Shown: positions 23,924 through 32,575, numbered from the stretch's first letter. The stretch is DNA of 37,245 bases from Candidatus Uhrbacteria bacterium (GCA_016188495.1 JACPHU010000029.1:75136-112380), one strand, 5' to 3'. Program-made: numbers and translations. Notes: generated by a model from the sequence alone, not told the origin.

Positions 23924-24493
23924 TTATGGGATGGATACTCTGATTTTGATCCATCCGTGTTTTTCATGTCCGAGATAGAGGACATCCCGATGTTTCAAAA
24001 TAACGGGAAAATTCAAAGGAAGCGATTGTTTTCTTTGATCCCCACTGTGTCGCAGTCGAGTACTACTTGTTCTTTCAACCAGATGCTTAATCGCCGGCTG
24101 TCCATCCTCCAGTTGCAGTGCAGCATGCAGTCGGGAAATAGGTGATGAAAACCTTTGATCCCAATGACGCTCAAGCAGCGGAGTAAGATCGATTTCAGGT
24201 ACGATCGGTGGATTGTGGCCCTCATCCCGTCTGCCGATACGCAGAGGAATTTTCAGAATTTCGAAAGGAATCTGAATGGACTCCTGACCTTCTTCAAAGA
24301 CTGTACCAAAACAAGAAATCAAATGAAGAATCAGTCTCGGCTTTGACCGATCTGCTTCATGTTTTTTTCCGCACACAAGCACGCAAGACGTGTGTTTTTG
24401 AATGGGGGTGAACGACTCAACCAACAAATCCCCGCACTGTCGACACACAATAGCTCCCTGGTCGTATTCAAAACCGCAATGACAAGAAAGCAT
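23924..24493 (-). CDS. Zinc-ribbon FHA domain protein
   Basis: The 189-residue protein starts with a small Cys cluster (C4-x-C6, C17-x2-C20; CHCGFEYDQGAIVCRQCG) that looks like a zinc ribbon. A second pair, C37 and C41, follows. From about residue 82 there is an FHA fold: LRIGRRDEG (IGR at 86-88), SPISRLHAAL with the SRLH phosphothreonine-site motif at 120-123, and HRDVLYLG near the end. FHA domains bind phosphothreonine peptides. The gene follows the vWA gene by 3 nt, so the two form an operon; AAAGGA lies 8 nt upstream of the ATG. No protein kinase or phosphatase is in the window to write or erase the mark. Confidence 0.82.
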   Translation of the reverse strand: MLSCHCGFEYDQGAIVCRQCGDLLVESFTPIQKHTSCVLVCGKKHEADRSKPRLILHLISCFGTVFEEGQESIQIPFEILKIPLRIGRRDEGHNPPIVPEIDLTPLLERHWDQRFSSPISRLHAALQLEDGQPAIKHLVERTSSTRLRHSGDQRKQSLPLNFPVILKHRDVLYLGHEKHGWIKIRVSIP

Positions 24494-24496
24494 GGA

Positions 24497-25735
24497 TTAT
24501 TTCCTTTCTCGCGTATAGGACTTGGATATTGAGCTGTTTACCATAGTAGAAGAGGATCGTCTTAACTCTTCGTCGACATTTGCAAGAGACAACGAATCCA
24601 TCATTCGAGCCGTTTCCATGTCGCCGGCCCGTCGATAGAGTTCGCCGGCCCGTCGATACTGGCCTGTTTCTGCTTGTTTGACAGCAGACATCATGGTCAA
24701 CATTTTTACGATTTCAGGATTGGGTGACGCGGATTCGTGTTGTGCCACATCGACTGAAAGCGCGAGAGTGTCCTCAAAAGGTCTTCCGTTTTCGCAAACG
24801 AATCCCGAAAATTCCAAATTGAGCACGGTTTGGTTTCCGATTTTTGGATCCTTAACCCGGAATTCCAACATGTATTGTTGACCCCGGTAAATATCAAGAG
24901 CCCCTGAAAAATCTTCGAAAACAGTTGCTTGGGGAGATAAACCCAGCGAATGCATTTCCGGCATCATCCGAGTTACGCCGATCAAAGAAACATTTTGCGC
25001 ACAGGTTCCTCTGATGAGAAGACGTTCAATAGCCGTTCCTCGAAGATTCGCGAGCTCCCCCAGAAGATGTCCTTCAAGGGTGGCGACGTTCATCACGTGT
25101 TTGCAAAAACTTCCTCCGCCTGCTCGAACAGCCAATTGCTGAAGAAGGCTCCAGTTATAATCAGCTCCTGTGCCATAAATAGACAGCGGAAGATTTCTTT
25201 CTCTTGCTTGATCTGCCAATCTCACCAAACGGGGATGGTCGGTAGATGGGCGCGAAGAACGTCCATCTGTAAAGAGAATGACGCGAGTCAGATGCTTAGG
25301 AATGGTTGGATCCATGACGAGCTCTAATCCAGAAGAAATGTCTGTTTCTTCCATGGGTTCAAGCGCACACACCTGACGCCGTATAAGCTCCTTTCCTGAA
25401 GCATGCAGGATCGTCAAAGGAACGAGGAGTTTGCCTGTGGTGCTGAAGATCGAAAGACATAGATAATCCCGCGGTTCTAGTTTTGACAAAAGGCTTAAGA
25501 TCGCTTTTTTAACAAGATCAAGTTTACTTTCCTGATCCGAATTGGTCTTTTGTCTCATGGAACCGGAGCAATCGATCACCAGACGTAATTCTATGATTGG
25601 CAGAAAATGATTTTGAGTAACAGCACTTGGTCTAAGTTCAACCAGTATTTGTCCCTCAATGACGTCGGCTATGTTAATCGTTGATCGTCCACGAACCACA
25701 CGAACATCCAACAGATGTTGTTTTGAAAAGAACAT
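24497..25735 (-). CDS. von Willebrand factor A domain protein
   Basis: The 412-residue protein has an N-terminal beta sandwich-like segment, then a vWA domain with a complete MIDAS site: DCSGSM (D55, S57, S59), T131 in METDISSG-like EETDISSG, and D157 in LFTDGRSS. A C-terminal domain follows. Near the end there is a tandem duplication of seven residues (YRRAGEL then YRRAGDM), visible at DNA level as two near-identical 21-nt blocks at about 24621-24662. No signal peptide, so cytosolic. The start at 25735 is chosen because GGAGGT precedes it; the ORF start at 25747 would itself contain that site. It is co-transcribed with the FHA gene. Confidence 0.88.
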   Translation of the reverse strand: MFFSKQHLLDVRVVRGRSTINIADVIEGQILVELRPSAVTQNHFLPIIELRLVIDCSGSMRQKTNSDQESKLDLVKKAILSLLSKLEPRDYLCLSIFSTTGKLLVPLTILHASGKELIRRQVCALEPMEETDISSGLELVMDPTIPKHLTRVILFTDGRSSRPSTDHPRLVRLADQARERNLPLSIYGTGADYNWSLLQQLAVRAGGGSFCKHVMNVATLEGHLLGELANLRGTAIERLLIRGTCAQNVSLIGVTRMMPEMHSLGLSPQATVFEDFSGALDIYRGQQYMLEFRVKDPKIGNQTVLNLEFSGFVCENGRPFEDTLALSVDVAQHESASPNPEIVKMLTMMSAVKQAETGQYRRAGELYRRAGDMETARMMDSLSLANVDEELRRSSSTMVNSSISKSYTRERK

Positions 25736-25754
25736 AGTCACCTCCATTTTTTAC

Positions 25755-25768
25755 CACTGTCGGCAGTG
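25755..25768 (-). promoter_or_regulatory. Small hairpin in the leader of the vWA operon
   Basis: CACTG and CAGTG pair around a 4-nt loop between the -10 box and the ribosome-binding site. A 5-bp stem alone is weak evidence for function. Confidence 0.3.
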
Positions 25769-25770
25769 TT

Positions 25771-25799
25771 TTCTTATCTTAAAAAAGAGATATTGTCAA
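25771..25799 (-). promoter_or_regulatory. Predicted sigma70-type promoter of the vWA-FHA operon
   Basis: On the minus strand a perfect TTGACA (25799-25794) is followed after 17 nt by TAAGAA (25776-25771), a weak -10. The leader would be about 30 nt and includes GGAGGT. Confidence 0.5.
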
Positions 25800-25852
25800 T
25801 GTAATCTGACATCGTTTCAGCAAAAAGATGGCTGTGATACCATAGCCTCACT

Positions 25853-28807
25853 ATGCCTGAAGATTTACTTTCATCTCTCAATGAAGAACAGCGGGCAGCT
25901 GTGACACACACCCAAGGACCTTTGATGATTGTGGCTGGTGCCGGAACGGGAAAAACCACTGTCGTTACTCATCGTATTGCCTGGCTTATAGAGCAGGGCT
26001 TAGCCAAACCGGAAGAAATTTTAGCTCTTACGTTTACCGACAAGGCGGCAGGGGAGATGGAAGAAAGAGTTGATCGTTTATTGCCTTACGGGTATGTAGA
26101 TCTTTCTATTTCAACGTTTCATGCATTTGCAGAAAAACTCTTGAGAAACTACGGAGTTGAGCTGGGTCTTTCTCGAGAATTTCAACTGGTGACAGAATTA
26201 GAAGCTTGGTTACTGGTTCGACAGCAATTTCACTCTTTCGAATTGGACCATTACCGTCCTTTAGGAAATCCTACAAAGTATATCCGTTCTTTATTAACCC
26301 ATTTTTCTCGAGCGAAAGATTTAGGTATTGATCCGGACGCCTATAGACTATTTGTTGAAAATAAACAGGCGGATTTAGATACGATTCAGGCTGACGAGAG
26401 CGTCACTTCCGAATTGAAACGTTTGAACGAATTAGCACGAGCGTATGCGAACTATCAGCGTATTTTGCTCGATCAAGATTCCTTAGACTTCGGAGATCTT
26501 TTACTCTATGCGTTGAAACTTCTACGCAACCGACCCGTCGTTTTAGAAAAAATTCGAAAACAGTTTAAATTTATTCTTGTCGATGAATTTCAGGATACGA
26601 ATGATGTTCAATACGAACTGGTTAAACTTCTTGCGCACCCAGAGCGCAATCTCACGGTGGTAGGGGATGATGATCAATCTATTTATAAATTTCGTGGGGC
26701 ATCGCTCGCAAATATTTTGCGTTTTGAACAAGATTATCCTGATACCACACAAATCGTTCTGACGAAAAATTATCGTTCAGCTCAAGAAATTTTGGATCAA
26801 GCCTATGGTTTCATCCAACACAATAACCCAAATCGTCTAGAAGCTGTTTCTGAAAGAAATCTTTCTAAAAAACTTCAAGCGATGAATACGTTTGGCGGGT
26901 CGATTGAACATCTTCATGCTCTCACTGCTCAAGAAGAAGTGGCACAGGTCGTACAAAAAATTCTTTCTTTGCGTCGTGATCAAAAAGAACTTACTTGGAA
27001 TGATTTTGCTATTCTCGTACGTTCAAATAGCGCTGGAATGGATTTTGCCACGGTCTTAGACCGTTATGGAATTCCTTACCAATTTTTAGCGTTGAGTGGT
27101 CTGTATACTAAACCTGTTATTTTAGACTTACTGGCTTATCTAAGGATTATTGATAATCCATATGATAGCCCTAGCTTTTATCGTGTTCTTACATCAGCTC
27201 TTTCGGGTGTGAGTGAAAAAAACATTATCGAGCTTAATCGTTTTGCTCATCGCAAAGGCAAATCTTTATTTGAAGCTTGCCAGCAAGCAGCATCTCTTTT
27301 TCAAACAGATGCTATTGATATACAAAAGATTGACCGTATTCTCAAACAATTGGACGTATTTCAAAAAGCAGCGAGAAATCGTCCTATAGGGGAATTGTTT
27401 GTCTTGGTTGCCAAAGAATCTGGAATGATTGAATGGCTTAACCAGCAGTCCGAGGCAAAAAAAATAGAGCAGTTCAATTATCTGCAACAATTTTATCGTC
27501 GCCTAAAATCGTTTGAAAAACGTCATGAACATCCGATTCTCCATCAATTTCTTGAGGAATTTAAACATGAACGTGATGCAGGTGAAGAGGGGTCTTTATC
27601 CGTAGATTTTGAAGCAGGTCCAGACATGATAAAAATCATGACCATTCATGCGTCAAAAGGACTAGAGTTCGAACATGTGTTCGTGGTTAATCTTGTCGCT
27701 CAGCGATTTCCTACCAATGCGAAAACAGAAGCGATCCCTTTACCAGAGGAATTAACCTCAAACGCTTCTCAAGAGGGGAGCGAACTGCATCTAGAAGAAG
27801 AACGTCGTTTATTTTATGTCGCCATGACACGAGCGAAAAAGGGGCTTTACTTTACCTCTGCGCAACAATACGGAGGAACGCGTAAAAGAAAAATCTCTCG
27901 TTTTCTTTCAGAGCTAGGTTATGAAACATCCGACGCTGTTTCTGAAGAGATCCAGTTATTTGATGAAGATAAAGGTCCTGACCAAACAAAGGGAGAAGAT
28001 TCTTTCATTCTACCTATTCCCAAGCAGTTTTCCTTTACGCAGTTAGCGGCGTTCAAGACCTGTCCGCTTCAATATAAATTTGCTCATATTTTAAATGTTC
28101 CCGTCATGGGAAAATGGACTTTTTCGTTTGGAAAAACCATGCATCATACGCTCCAAAAATTTTTTACGCTCTGGCTTGAGCGTACAGGAGTGCAACAAAC
28201 GAGTTTGTTTGAAACGGCAAACGAATCTCTTCAAACAGAAAAAAAGGAGGATCTTCCGGTTTCACTCCAAGAACTCTTGGAACTTTATGCGTTATCCTGG
28301 CAAGACGATTGGTATATGAATGATCGTCAACGTGAAGAATATCGTGAACAGGGATTGCATTCGCTTAAACAGCTTTATCGACAACTGACAAATACAGCTC
28401 CTCAACCATTTTCTCTTGAACAAGGTTTCACCATGAAATTTGGCGATGTGGTGTTAAAAGGTCAAATCGATCGCATAGATTCTTTTGAAGATGGTGTTGA
28501 AATCATTGACTATAAAACAGGAACACCTAAAACAGAAAAAACGCTTTCAAAAGAGGATAAGGAACAATTACTGCTCTATCAAATGGCTGCACGAGATGTT
28601 CTGGGGCTTAATCCAAAGCGTCTGACCTACTATTATTTGCAAGATAACAGCCAGGTTTCTTTTATTGGAACAGATAAACAACTTTTGGAACTTCAAGAAC
28701 AAATTGTTGAGCGCGCCCAAGCTATTCGCGCTTCAAACTTCCAGCCCACACCAGGCTTCCACTGTGGCTTTTGCGATTTCGCCGATATCTGTGAATTTAG
28801 AGAATAA
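25853..28807 (+). CDS. UvrD/Rep-type helicase fused to a RecB-like PD-(D/E)XK nuclease
   Basis: The 984-residue protein is a superfamily 1A 3'-5' DNA helicase with a C-terminal nuclease. Helicase motifs seen: Walker A GAGTGKT at 29-35, the TFHAFA stretch, Walker B LVDEFQDTN, GDDDQSIYKFRGA, the LTKNYRS motif, TIHASKGLEFEHVFV, and FYVAMTRAKK. In the nuclease part there is FSFTQLAAFKTCPLQYKF, GQIDRID..EIIDYKTGT (Asp-x(n)-Asp-Tyr-Lys) and a final C-x2-C-x5-C (CGFCDFADIC), which together with the Cys in TCPLQYKF looks like an AddB/Cas4-type [4Fe-4S] staple. Likely a single-chain recombination/repair helicase-nuclease. No AddB partner is in the window. The ATG at 25853 has no Shine-Dalgarno sequence. 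Confidence 0.93.
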   Translation: MPEDLLSSLNEEQRAAVTHTQGPLMIVAGAGTGKTTVVTHRIAWLIEQGLAKPEEILALTFTDKAAGEMEERVDRLLPYGYVDLSISTFHAFAEKLLRNYGVELGLSREFQLVTELEAWLLVRQQFHSFELDHYRPLGNPTKYIRSLLTHFSRAKDLGIDPDAYRLFVENKQADLDTIQADESVTSELKRLNELARAYANYQRILLDQDSLDFGDLLLYALKLLRNRPVVLEKIRKQFKFILVDEFQDTNDVQYELVKLLAHPERNLTVVGDDDQSIYKFRGASLANILRFEQDYPDTTQIVLTKNYRSAQEILDQAYGFIQHNNPNRLEAVSERNLSKKLQAMNTFGGSIEHLHALTAQEEVAQVVQKILSLRRDQKELTWNDFAILVRSNSAGMDFATVLDRYGIPYQFLALSGLYTKPVILDLLAYLRIIDNPYDSPSFYRVLTSALSGVSEKNIIELNRFAHRKGKSLFEACQQAASLFQTDAIDIQKIDRILKQLDVFQKAARNRPIGELFVLVAKESGMIEWLNQQSEAKKIEQFNYLQQFYRRLKSFEKRHEHPILHQFLEEFKHERDAGEEGSLSVDFEAGPDMIKIMTIHASKGLEFEHVFVVNLVAQRFPTNAKTEAIPLPEELTSNASQEGSELHLEEERRLFYVAMTRAKKGLYFTSAQQYGGTRKRKISRFLSELGYETSDAVSEEIQLFDEDKGPDQTKGEDSFILPIPKQFSFTQLAAFKTCPLQYKFAHILNVPVMGKWTFSFGKTMHHTLQKFFTLWLERTGVQQTSLFETANESLQTEKKEDLPVSLQELLELYALSWQDDWYMNDRQREEYREQGLHSLKQLYRQLTNTAPQPFSLEQGFTMKFGDVVLKGQIDRIDSFEDGVEIIDYKTGTPKTEKTLSKEDKEQLLLYQMAARDVLGLNPKRLTYYYLQDNSQVSFIGTDKQLLELQEQIVERAQAIRASNFQPTPGFHCGFCDFADICEFRE

Positions 28808-28865
28808 AGCTTCCCTCGAGCCAAATGGACGGAGTACAAGATACGTAAAAATTTTGTCCACCTCT

Positions 28866-28871
28866 TATAAT
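28866..28871 (+). promoter_or_regulatory. -10 box upstream of the 28887 gene
   Basis: A perfect TATAAT ends about 15 nt before the ATG, so transcription would start about 9 nt upstream of it. No convincing -35 was seen. Confidence 0.5.
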
Positions 28872-28886
28872 TCATAACAAAAATGT

Positions 28887-29156
28887 ATGAAGAAAAAAAT
28901 GATTATTGGCGTTATGGTAGCCATCACAGCTCTATTGTTTTGGGCTCCTTGGACAGGGGATGGCGATGTGTTGAGTAGGAAAATTTTAGAAAAAGAATCG
29001 GTTCAAAAAGAGTTAAGTACATTAACAGCTAAACATTCTTGTTCTGAAGGAAACTTAACGAATTGTTGTGATGGTCTTTCCACCAGATGGGCCCCTTTTG
29101 GAAAAACAATAAAATATTGTGAATACGGAAGTTGGTACGCTCCTTTTTGGGAATAG
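28887..29156 (+). CDS. Small Cys-rich signal-anchored protein
   Basis: The 89-residue protein has a basic start (MKKKM), one hydrophobic helix (IIGVMVAITALLFWAPW) and a small extracytoplasmic part with four Cys: HSCSEGNLTNCCDGL and IKYCEYGSWY. The Cys spacing suggests two disulfides. It could be a secreted or membrane-anchored protein; I do not recognise a named family. It lies between the helicase gene and a repeat module, and the hairpin TTCCGT/ACGGAA at 29168-29190 just after its stop may act as its terminator. Confidence 0.6.
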   Translation: MKKKMIIGVMVAITALLFWAPWTGDGDVLSRKILEKESVQKELSTLTAKHSCSEGNLTNCCDGLSTRWAPFGKTIKYCEYGSWYAPFWE

Positions 29157-29166
29157 ACGAGCAAAA

Positions 29167-29212
29167 TTTCCGTTAGCCAAGCTGACGGAATATTTACCCT
29201 GAGCAAATAAAT
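29167..29212 (+). repeat. Partial copy of the composite repeat, upstream of the Fic gene
   Basis: The segment TTCCGTTAGCCAAGCTGACGG and then ATATTTACCCTGAGCAAATAAA matches the last ~45 nt of composite repeat A (CAAGCTGACGGGG, TATTTACCCTGAGGGAATAA). It ends 2 nt before the Fic start codon. In inverse orientation the corresponding end of the full copy is at 31516. Confidence 0.75.
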
Positions 29213-29214
29213 TT

Positions 29215-30339
29215 ATGACATCAGAGAGATTTGATTTGGAACCAATTTTTCAAAAAGAAGTACCCAGACAGCCAGTTCCCATGAAAGAGCTGGGTGTTGC
29301 GACACGAGAAAAAGACAAAGGGGCGCTTGCTTCACTCCTTTCAAAAATAAGAGAGTTAAAATCTACTCTTTTTGTTGCAAAAAAACCTGAAGATGTTGAA
29401 AAGAGTTTGCGAGGGGTGATGGAGAATCTGCAGACGGCGGCAGATCATCTGCCACCAGACGAGTCTGCCAACGAACCGATTTGGATAGATTTATATAAAG
29501 AATTCCAAAGTTTAGTTGAATTAAAAAAACAATCAAAAGGTGATATTGGCAAAGCATTTGAACAAGTATTCGAGGAACAGAGAGATTTTATTGAAGACGA
29601 GTTGGTTTACTTTGCGATTGAAGAATTAAAACTGACTGGCAAAAAATTTGATTTGCAAGAAATTATTGGAAAACTATACGGGTACTCAATGGAAGAATAT
29701 TTTGTTGTCAAAGACAGAAACAGGGAGCTTGTGGTAGACAAAATTCAAGAATTAAGAGATCGACCAGAAATCACAATTGAAATGATTGAACAACTTCACG
29801 CGATAAATAATCGAGGAATTGTAGCCAAGTCTGCTTCCCGTTTGCGTAGAGATCCTGAAGACATTTCGACCTTCTCGGTAAGGGTAGGAATACTAAGTGA
29901 AGATGTTGAAATGGAAGTCAATACTGTGTTAGCACGTGCAAATAATCTAATCGCAGAGATACCACCAGATCAACGACTCAACACATTAAAAAGAATTGGC
30001 TACGAACTGTGCGTTGCAAAACTTCATAATGATTTTTTGGATATCCACCCCTTTCTTGATAGAAACGGAAGTACTTCACTGTTATTCTTAGAGTTAATGA
30101 TGTCTAAAATAGGATATGAACCATCGTCAAAACGTGAACCTCATTATTATAATCATATACGAAAAGCATTAAACAATAATTTAGCAGCCATTGCCTTGAT
30201 TGCCTCTGAAATGTTTCGAATAAAATTTGTTCCTGGTCATTATCCGGGAATTACAACGCAATCACCAGATAAACAAAAACAATATAAGGAACATTTACAA
30301 AGGAAAAGGAAAATGAATGAGGAAGAAAAAAATAACTAG
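29215..30339 (+). CDS. Fic family protein with degenerate catalytic motif
   Basis: This 374-residue protein has a C-terminal Fic fold. Seen: IEQLHAINNRGI, then SRLRRDPEDISTFSVRVGIL (the region after the first helix), and the core HNDFLDIHPFLDRNGSTS at 271-288. The Fic motif H-P-F-x-D-G-N-G-R-x-x-R reads H278-P-F-L-D-R-N-G-S-T-S-L, so the catalytic His and the Asp and Asn are kept, but a Gly and both Arg are lost; classic AMPylation is therefore uncertain. The N-terminal 180 residues are helical with no recognised domain. The gene is AT-rich and is flanked by repeat copies along with the MFS gene. It has no Shine-Dalgarno sequence. Confidence 0.72.
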   Translation: MTSERFDLEPIFQKEVPRQPVPMKELGVATREKDKGALASLLSKIRELKSTLFVAKKPEDVEKSLRGVMENLQTAADHLPPDESANEPIWIDLYKEFQSLVELKKQSKGDIGKAFEQVFEEQRDFIEDELVYFAIEELKLTGKKFDLQEIIGKLYGYSMEEYFVVKDRNRELVVDKIQELRDRPEITIEMIEQLHAINNRGIVAKSASRLRRDPEDISTFSVRVGILSEDVEMEVNTVLARANNLIAEIPPDQRLNTLKRIGYELCVAKLHNDFLDIHPFLDRNGSTSLLFLELMMSKIGYEPSSKREPHYYNHIRKALNNNLAAIALIASEMFRIKFVPGHYPGITTQSPDKQKQYKEHLQRKRKMNEEEKNN

Positions 30340-30344
30340 CAGAA

Positions 30345-30353
30345 TGTTATAAT
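30345..30353 (+). promoter_or_regulatory. Extended -10 promoter giving a leaderless MFS transcript
   Basis: TGT-TATAAT (30345-30353) is a perfect extended -10, and its predicted start point coincides with the A of the ATG at 30360. Confidence 0.65.
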
Positions 30354-30359
30354 ACAAGT

Positions 30360-31532
30360 ATGATCAACAAAAAATACAAATCATTTCTGCGAAATTATTA
30401 TATAAGTTCGTCGCTCTATGATTTTGTTTTTGCCTATGCAATCTACAATGTATTATTCAACATTCGTGGATTATCAATTTTTGAAATTTCCCTCCTTCTG
30501 TCCTGGTGGGCTTTGACATCAGTAATACTCGAAATACCCTCTGGAGCATTAGCAGACTATTGGAGTCGCAAAAAAATGCTCGTAATTGCACCAATAATTA
30601 AATCTCTTTGTTTTGTGGTTTGGTTCTTCGCAAATGGAGATTTTTATTTGTATGCACTCGGTTTCCTATTTTGGAGCATTGGCAGTTCACTTGTTTCAGG
30701 TACAACAGAGGCATTGCTTTATGATGAATTAACTGCTTTTGACAAAAAAGATGAATACGAAAAAGTACTTGGAAAGAAAAAATTCTACTTTCATATTGCC
30801 CTAGCAATTTCAACAATTTCAGGTGGTTTTATAGCGCACTACAATCTTGACTGGGCTCTCATTTTTTCAGTCATTCCGCTTCTACTCTCTGCTTTTTTTG
30901 CTCTGTTCATCAAAGAAACGCCAAAGGCAAAATCAACCGAGGAAATACACTATCTTGATCACATAAAATCCGCATACAAAGAAATCAAACAGAATAAAAT
31001 ACTTTTATATTTCTTTGCATATGCCGTTGGTATTTCGATTTTTGGTGGCATCGAGGAATTTGACCAACTTTATTACCAGTTAGCCGGCTTACCAATATTT
31101 GCTTTCGGTATTGTTGGGTTTATATGGTCTGCATTTAATTCTGTTGGTTCATATTTTGCACACAGACTCAAAAACACACATTGGATTTATTATGGACTTC
31201 CATTTTTCGGTTTCGTTTTAATGCTTTTGGTGGGTCTATTCCCAAGTATTCCAATGATAGTATTGCTATTACTCTCTTATTTCATCACCTCGCCTTTGGA
31301 GGTGCTCATTGACAGCAAGGTTCAACACAATATTAAATCCATAAGCAGAGCAACGGTAACATCAGTAAATCGTCTGCTTATCAATTTTTCCGGTGTAATT
31401 CTTGCGCCACTTTTTGGACTTATCGGCAAAATTTGGAATTTACAGGCAATCTACATAGCAACAGCAATTTTTTTGCTATTATTCACGATCTGGACATTTC
31501 TAAAAAGAAAAGTGTTTATTCCCTCAGGGTAA
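30360..31532 (+). CDS. Major facilitator superfamily transporter
   Basis: The 390-residue protein has about 12 hydrophobic segments and the MFS loop between helices 2 and 3: SGALADYWSRKKMLV, which matches G-x-x-x-D-x(n)-R-x-x. A central cytoplasmic loop (FIKETPKAKSTEEIHYLDHIKSAYKEIKQNKI) separates the two halves. It resembles drug-efflux-like MFS proteins; the substrate cannot be named. Base composition is lower in G+C (about 35% in a sample line) than the core genes. Its last codons (IPSG and TAA) come from the neighbouring repeat at 31516. Confidence 0.88.
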   Translation: MINKKYKSFLRNYYISSSLYDFVFAYAIYNVLFNIRGLSIFEISLLLSWWALTSVILEIPSGALADYWSRKKMLVIAPIIKSLCFVVWFFANGDFYLYALGFLFWSIGSSLVSGTTEALLYDELTAFDKKDEYEKVLGKKKFYFHIALAISTISGGFIAHYNLDWALIFSVIPLLLSAFFALFIKETPKAKSTEEIHYLDHIKSAYKEIKQNKILLYFFAYAVGISIFGGIEEFDQLYYQLAGLPIFAFGIVGFIWSAFNSVGSYFAHRLKNTHWIYYGLPFFGFVLMLLVGLFPSIPMIVLLLLSYFITSPLEVLIDSKVQHNIKSISRATVTSVNRLLINFSGVILAPLFGLIGKIWNLQAIYIATAIFLLLFTIWTFLKRKVFIPSG

Positions 31533-31757
31533 ATACCCCATCAGCTTGGTGTGTATTCTCCTTATGCCTTTGAATCTGCCTGCCGTGAGCTTATCGAACG
31601 GCTGCGTATTTTATTACCTGAGCCTGCCTGTGGTGAGCTTGTCGAATCCGTCGAAGGCTGTATTTGCACCCCCTTCGACTCCGGTTCGTCGAACGAACCT
31701 TCGCTCAGGGAATATGTAGCCTGATACCCCACAGCTTGGCTCGCGGGGAGTTTCATT
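31516..31757 (-). repeat. Long composite palindromic repeat, copy B
   Basis: Read on the minus strand, this block has the same modules in the same order as copy A at 669-902: ATGAAACTCCCCGC, CAAGCTGTGGGGTATCA, TATTCCCTGAGCGAA, GGTTCGTTCGACGAACC, GAGTCGAAGGGG, CAGCCTTCGACGG, CAGGCTCAGG, CAGCCGTTCGAT and TATTTACCCTGAGGGAATAA. The end facing the MFS gene supplies its stop codon. Together with the untranscribed-looking sequence to 31870 it fills the gap 31533-31884, in which I see no gene. Confidence 0.85.
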
Positions 31758-31867
31758 TTAACGCCATTGTTCCGTCTGTTGCTTTTATCTTGTCCACGCT
31801 GACAATTCCGTTTTTTAAAAAGTGGTGGCTAAAAAGGTAAACACAACCACTCATCCACTTCTTTTTT

Positions 31868-31882
31868 TGCTATACTTATAAT
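31868..31882 (+). promoter_or_regulatory. Promoter of the DciA-like gene
   Basis: TGC-TATACT (31868-31876) is an extended -10; a second hexamer TATAAT follows at 31877-31882. The ATG at 31885 falls within about 2 nt of the start point predicted from TATACT, so a leaderless mRNA is expected. Confidence 0.55.
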
Positions 31883-31884
31883 CT

Positions 31885-32211
31885 ATGGCTCTTTCTTCTC
31901 TTCGTAATCTTCTCTCTGGCTCGCTCAATCGGGCTGGTATCCGAAAGTCCGTAAAAGCAGCAATGATTGTTGAGGCGGCCAACCGCATCATTCCAGGGCA
32001 TCTTCCAGGAATGCAGGCATACGACGTCGTAGCCATTTCTTATAAAGATGGGATCGTTCGTTTGCGTGTGAAAAATTCAGCTGCTAGATATGCTCTGCGT
32101 GGAATTGAACCTATTCTTCTGATGAAATTACAAGAGGAATTTCCTTCAAGTTCTATTAAACAAATTTCTACATTTCTTTCAAAAGAACCATCTCGTTATG
32201 AACTTCCGTAG
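31885..32211 (+). CDS. DUF721 (DciA-like) protein
   Basis: The 108-residue protein has the DUF721 core: VKAAMIVEAANRIIPGHLP at 27-46, then the strands VVAISYKDGIVRLRVKNSAARYAL and the helix IEPILLMKLQEEFP. DciA proteins of this family help load the replicative helicase DnaB in bacteria without DnaC/DnaI; whether this short protein does so is inference. It lacks the extra C-terminal regions of some DciA proteins. It overlaps the next gene by 14 nt, so the two are coupled. Confidence 0.8.
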   Translation: MALSSLRNLLSGSLNRAGIRKSVKAAMIVEAANRIIPGHLPGMQAYDVVAISYKDGIVRLRVKNSAARYALRGIEPILLMKLQEEFPSSSIKQISTFLSKEPSRYELP

Positions 32212-32575
32212 CTATCTTATTTTGATGACGCTCGGCACGCTTACCGCTTGGGTTTCTTGGTTGGTGGTTGTGTATGGAATTGATCCGTCTCGTTCAGGAA
32301 TGCTTGGATTCTTTTTATTTTATCTGACATTAAGCATGCTCTCTTTTGGAACGATCTCATTACTCGGTCTTATATTCCGTTTTTGGCGTTTGGAAAAAGA
32401 GCTTTCTTCCAGAATCACGTATCGTGCGTTTCGTCAGGCTATTTTGTTGACTGTTATTTTTATCGCTTCCCTCATTCTTCTTTCTCAAGGATGGTTTAGA
32501 TGGTGGACAATGATTCTGATCGTGATAATTGCGGCGTTTGTCGAGTTGGCTTTTATCTCAACAAAACGAACATAA
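32198..32575 (+). CDS. Small four-helix membrane protein, unknown function
   Basis: The 125-residue protein has four hydrophobic helices (about 7-27, 36-60, 81-100 and 104-120) separated by the basic loop RFWRLEKELSSRITYRAFRQA. No catalytic motif is visible. This layout is common among small unannotated membrane proteins of CPR genomes. It starts inside the DUF721 gene and ends at a perfect hairpin, before the mreB promoter. Confidence 0.7.
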   Translation: MNFRSYLILMTLGTLTAWVSWLVVVYGIDPSRSGMLGFFLFYLTLSMLSFGTISLLGLIFRFWRLEKELSSRITYRAFRQAILLTVIFIASLILLSQGWFRWWTMILIVIIAAFVELAFISTKRT

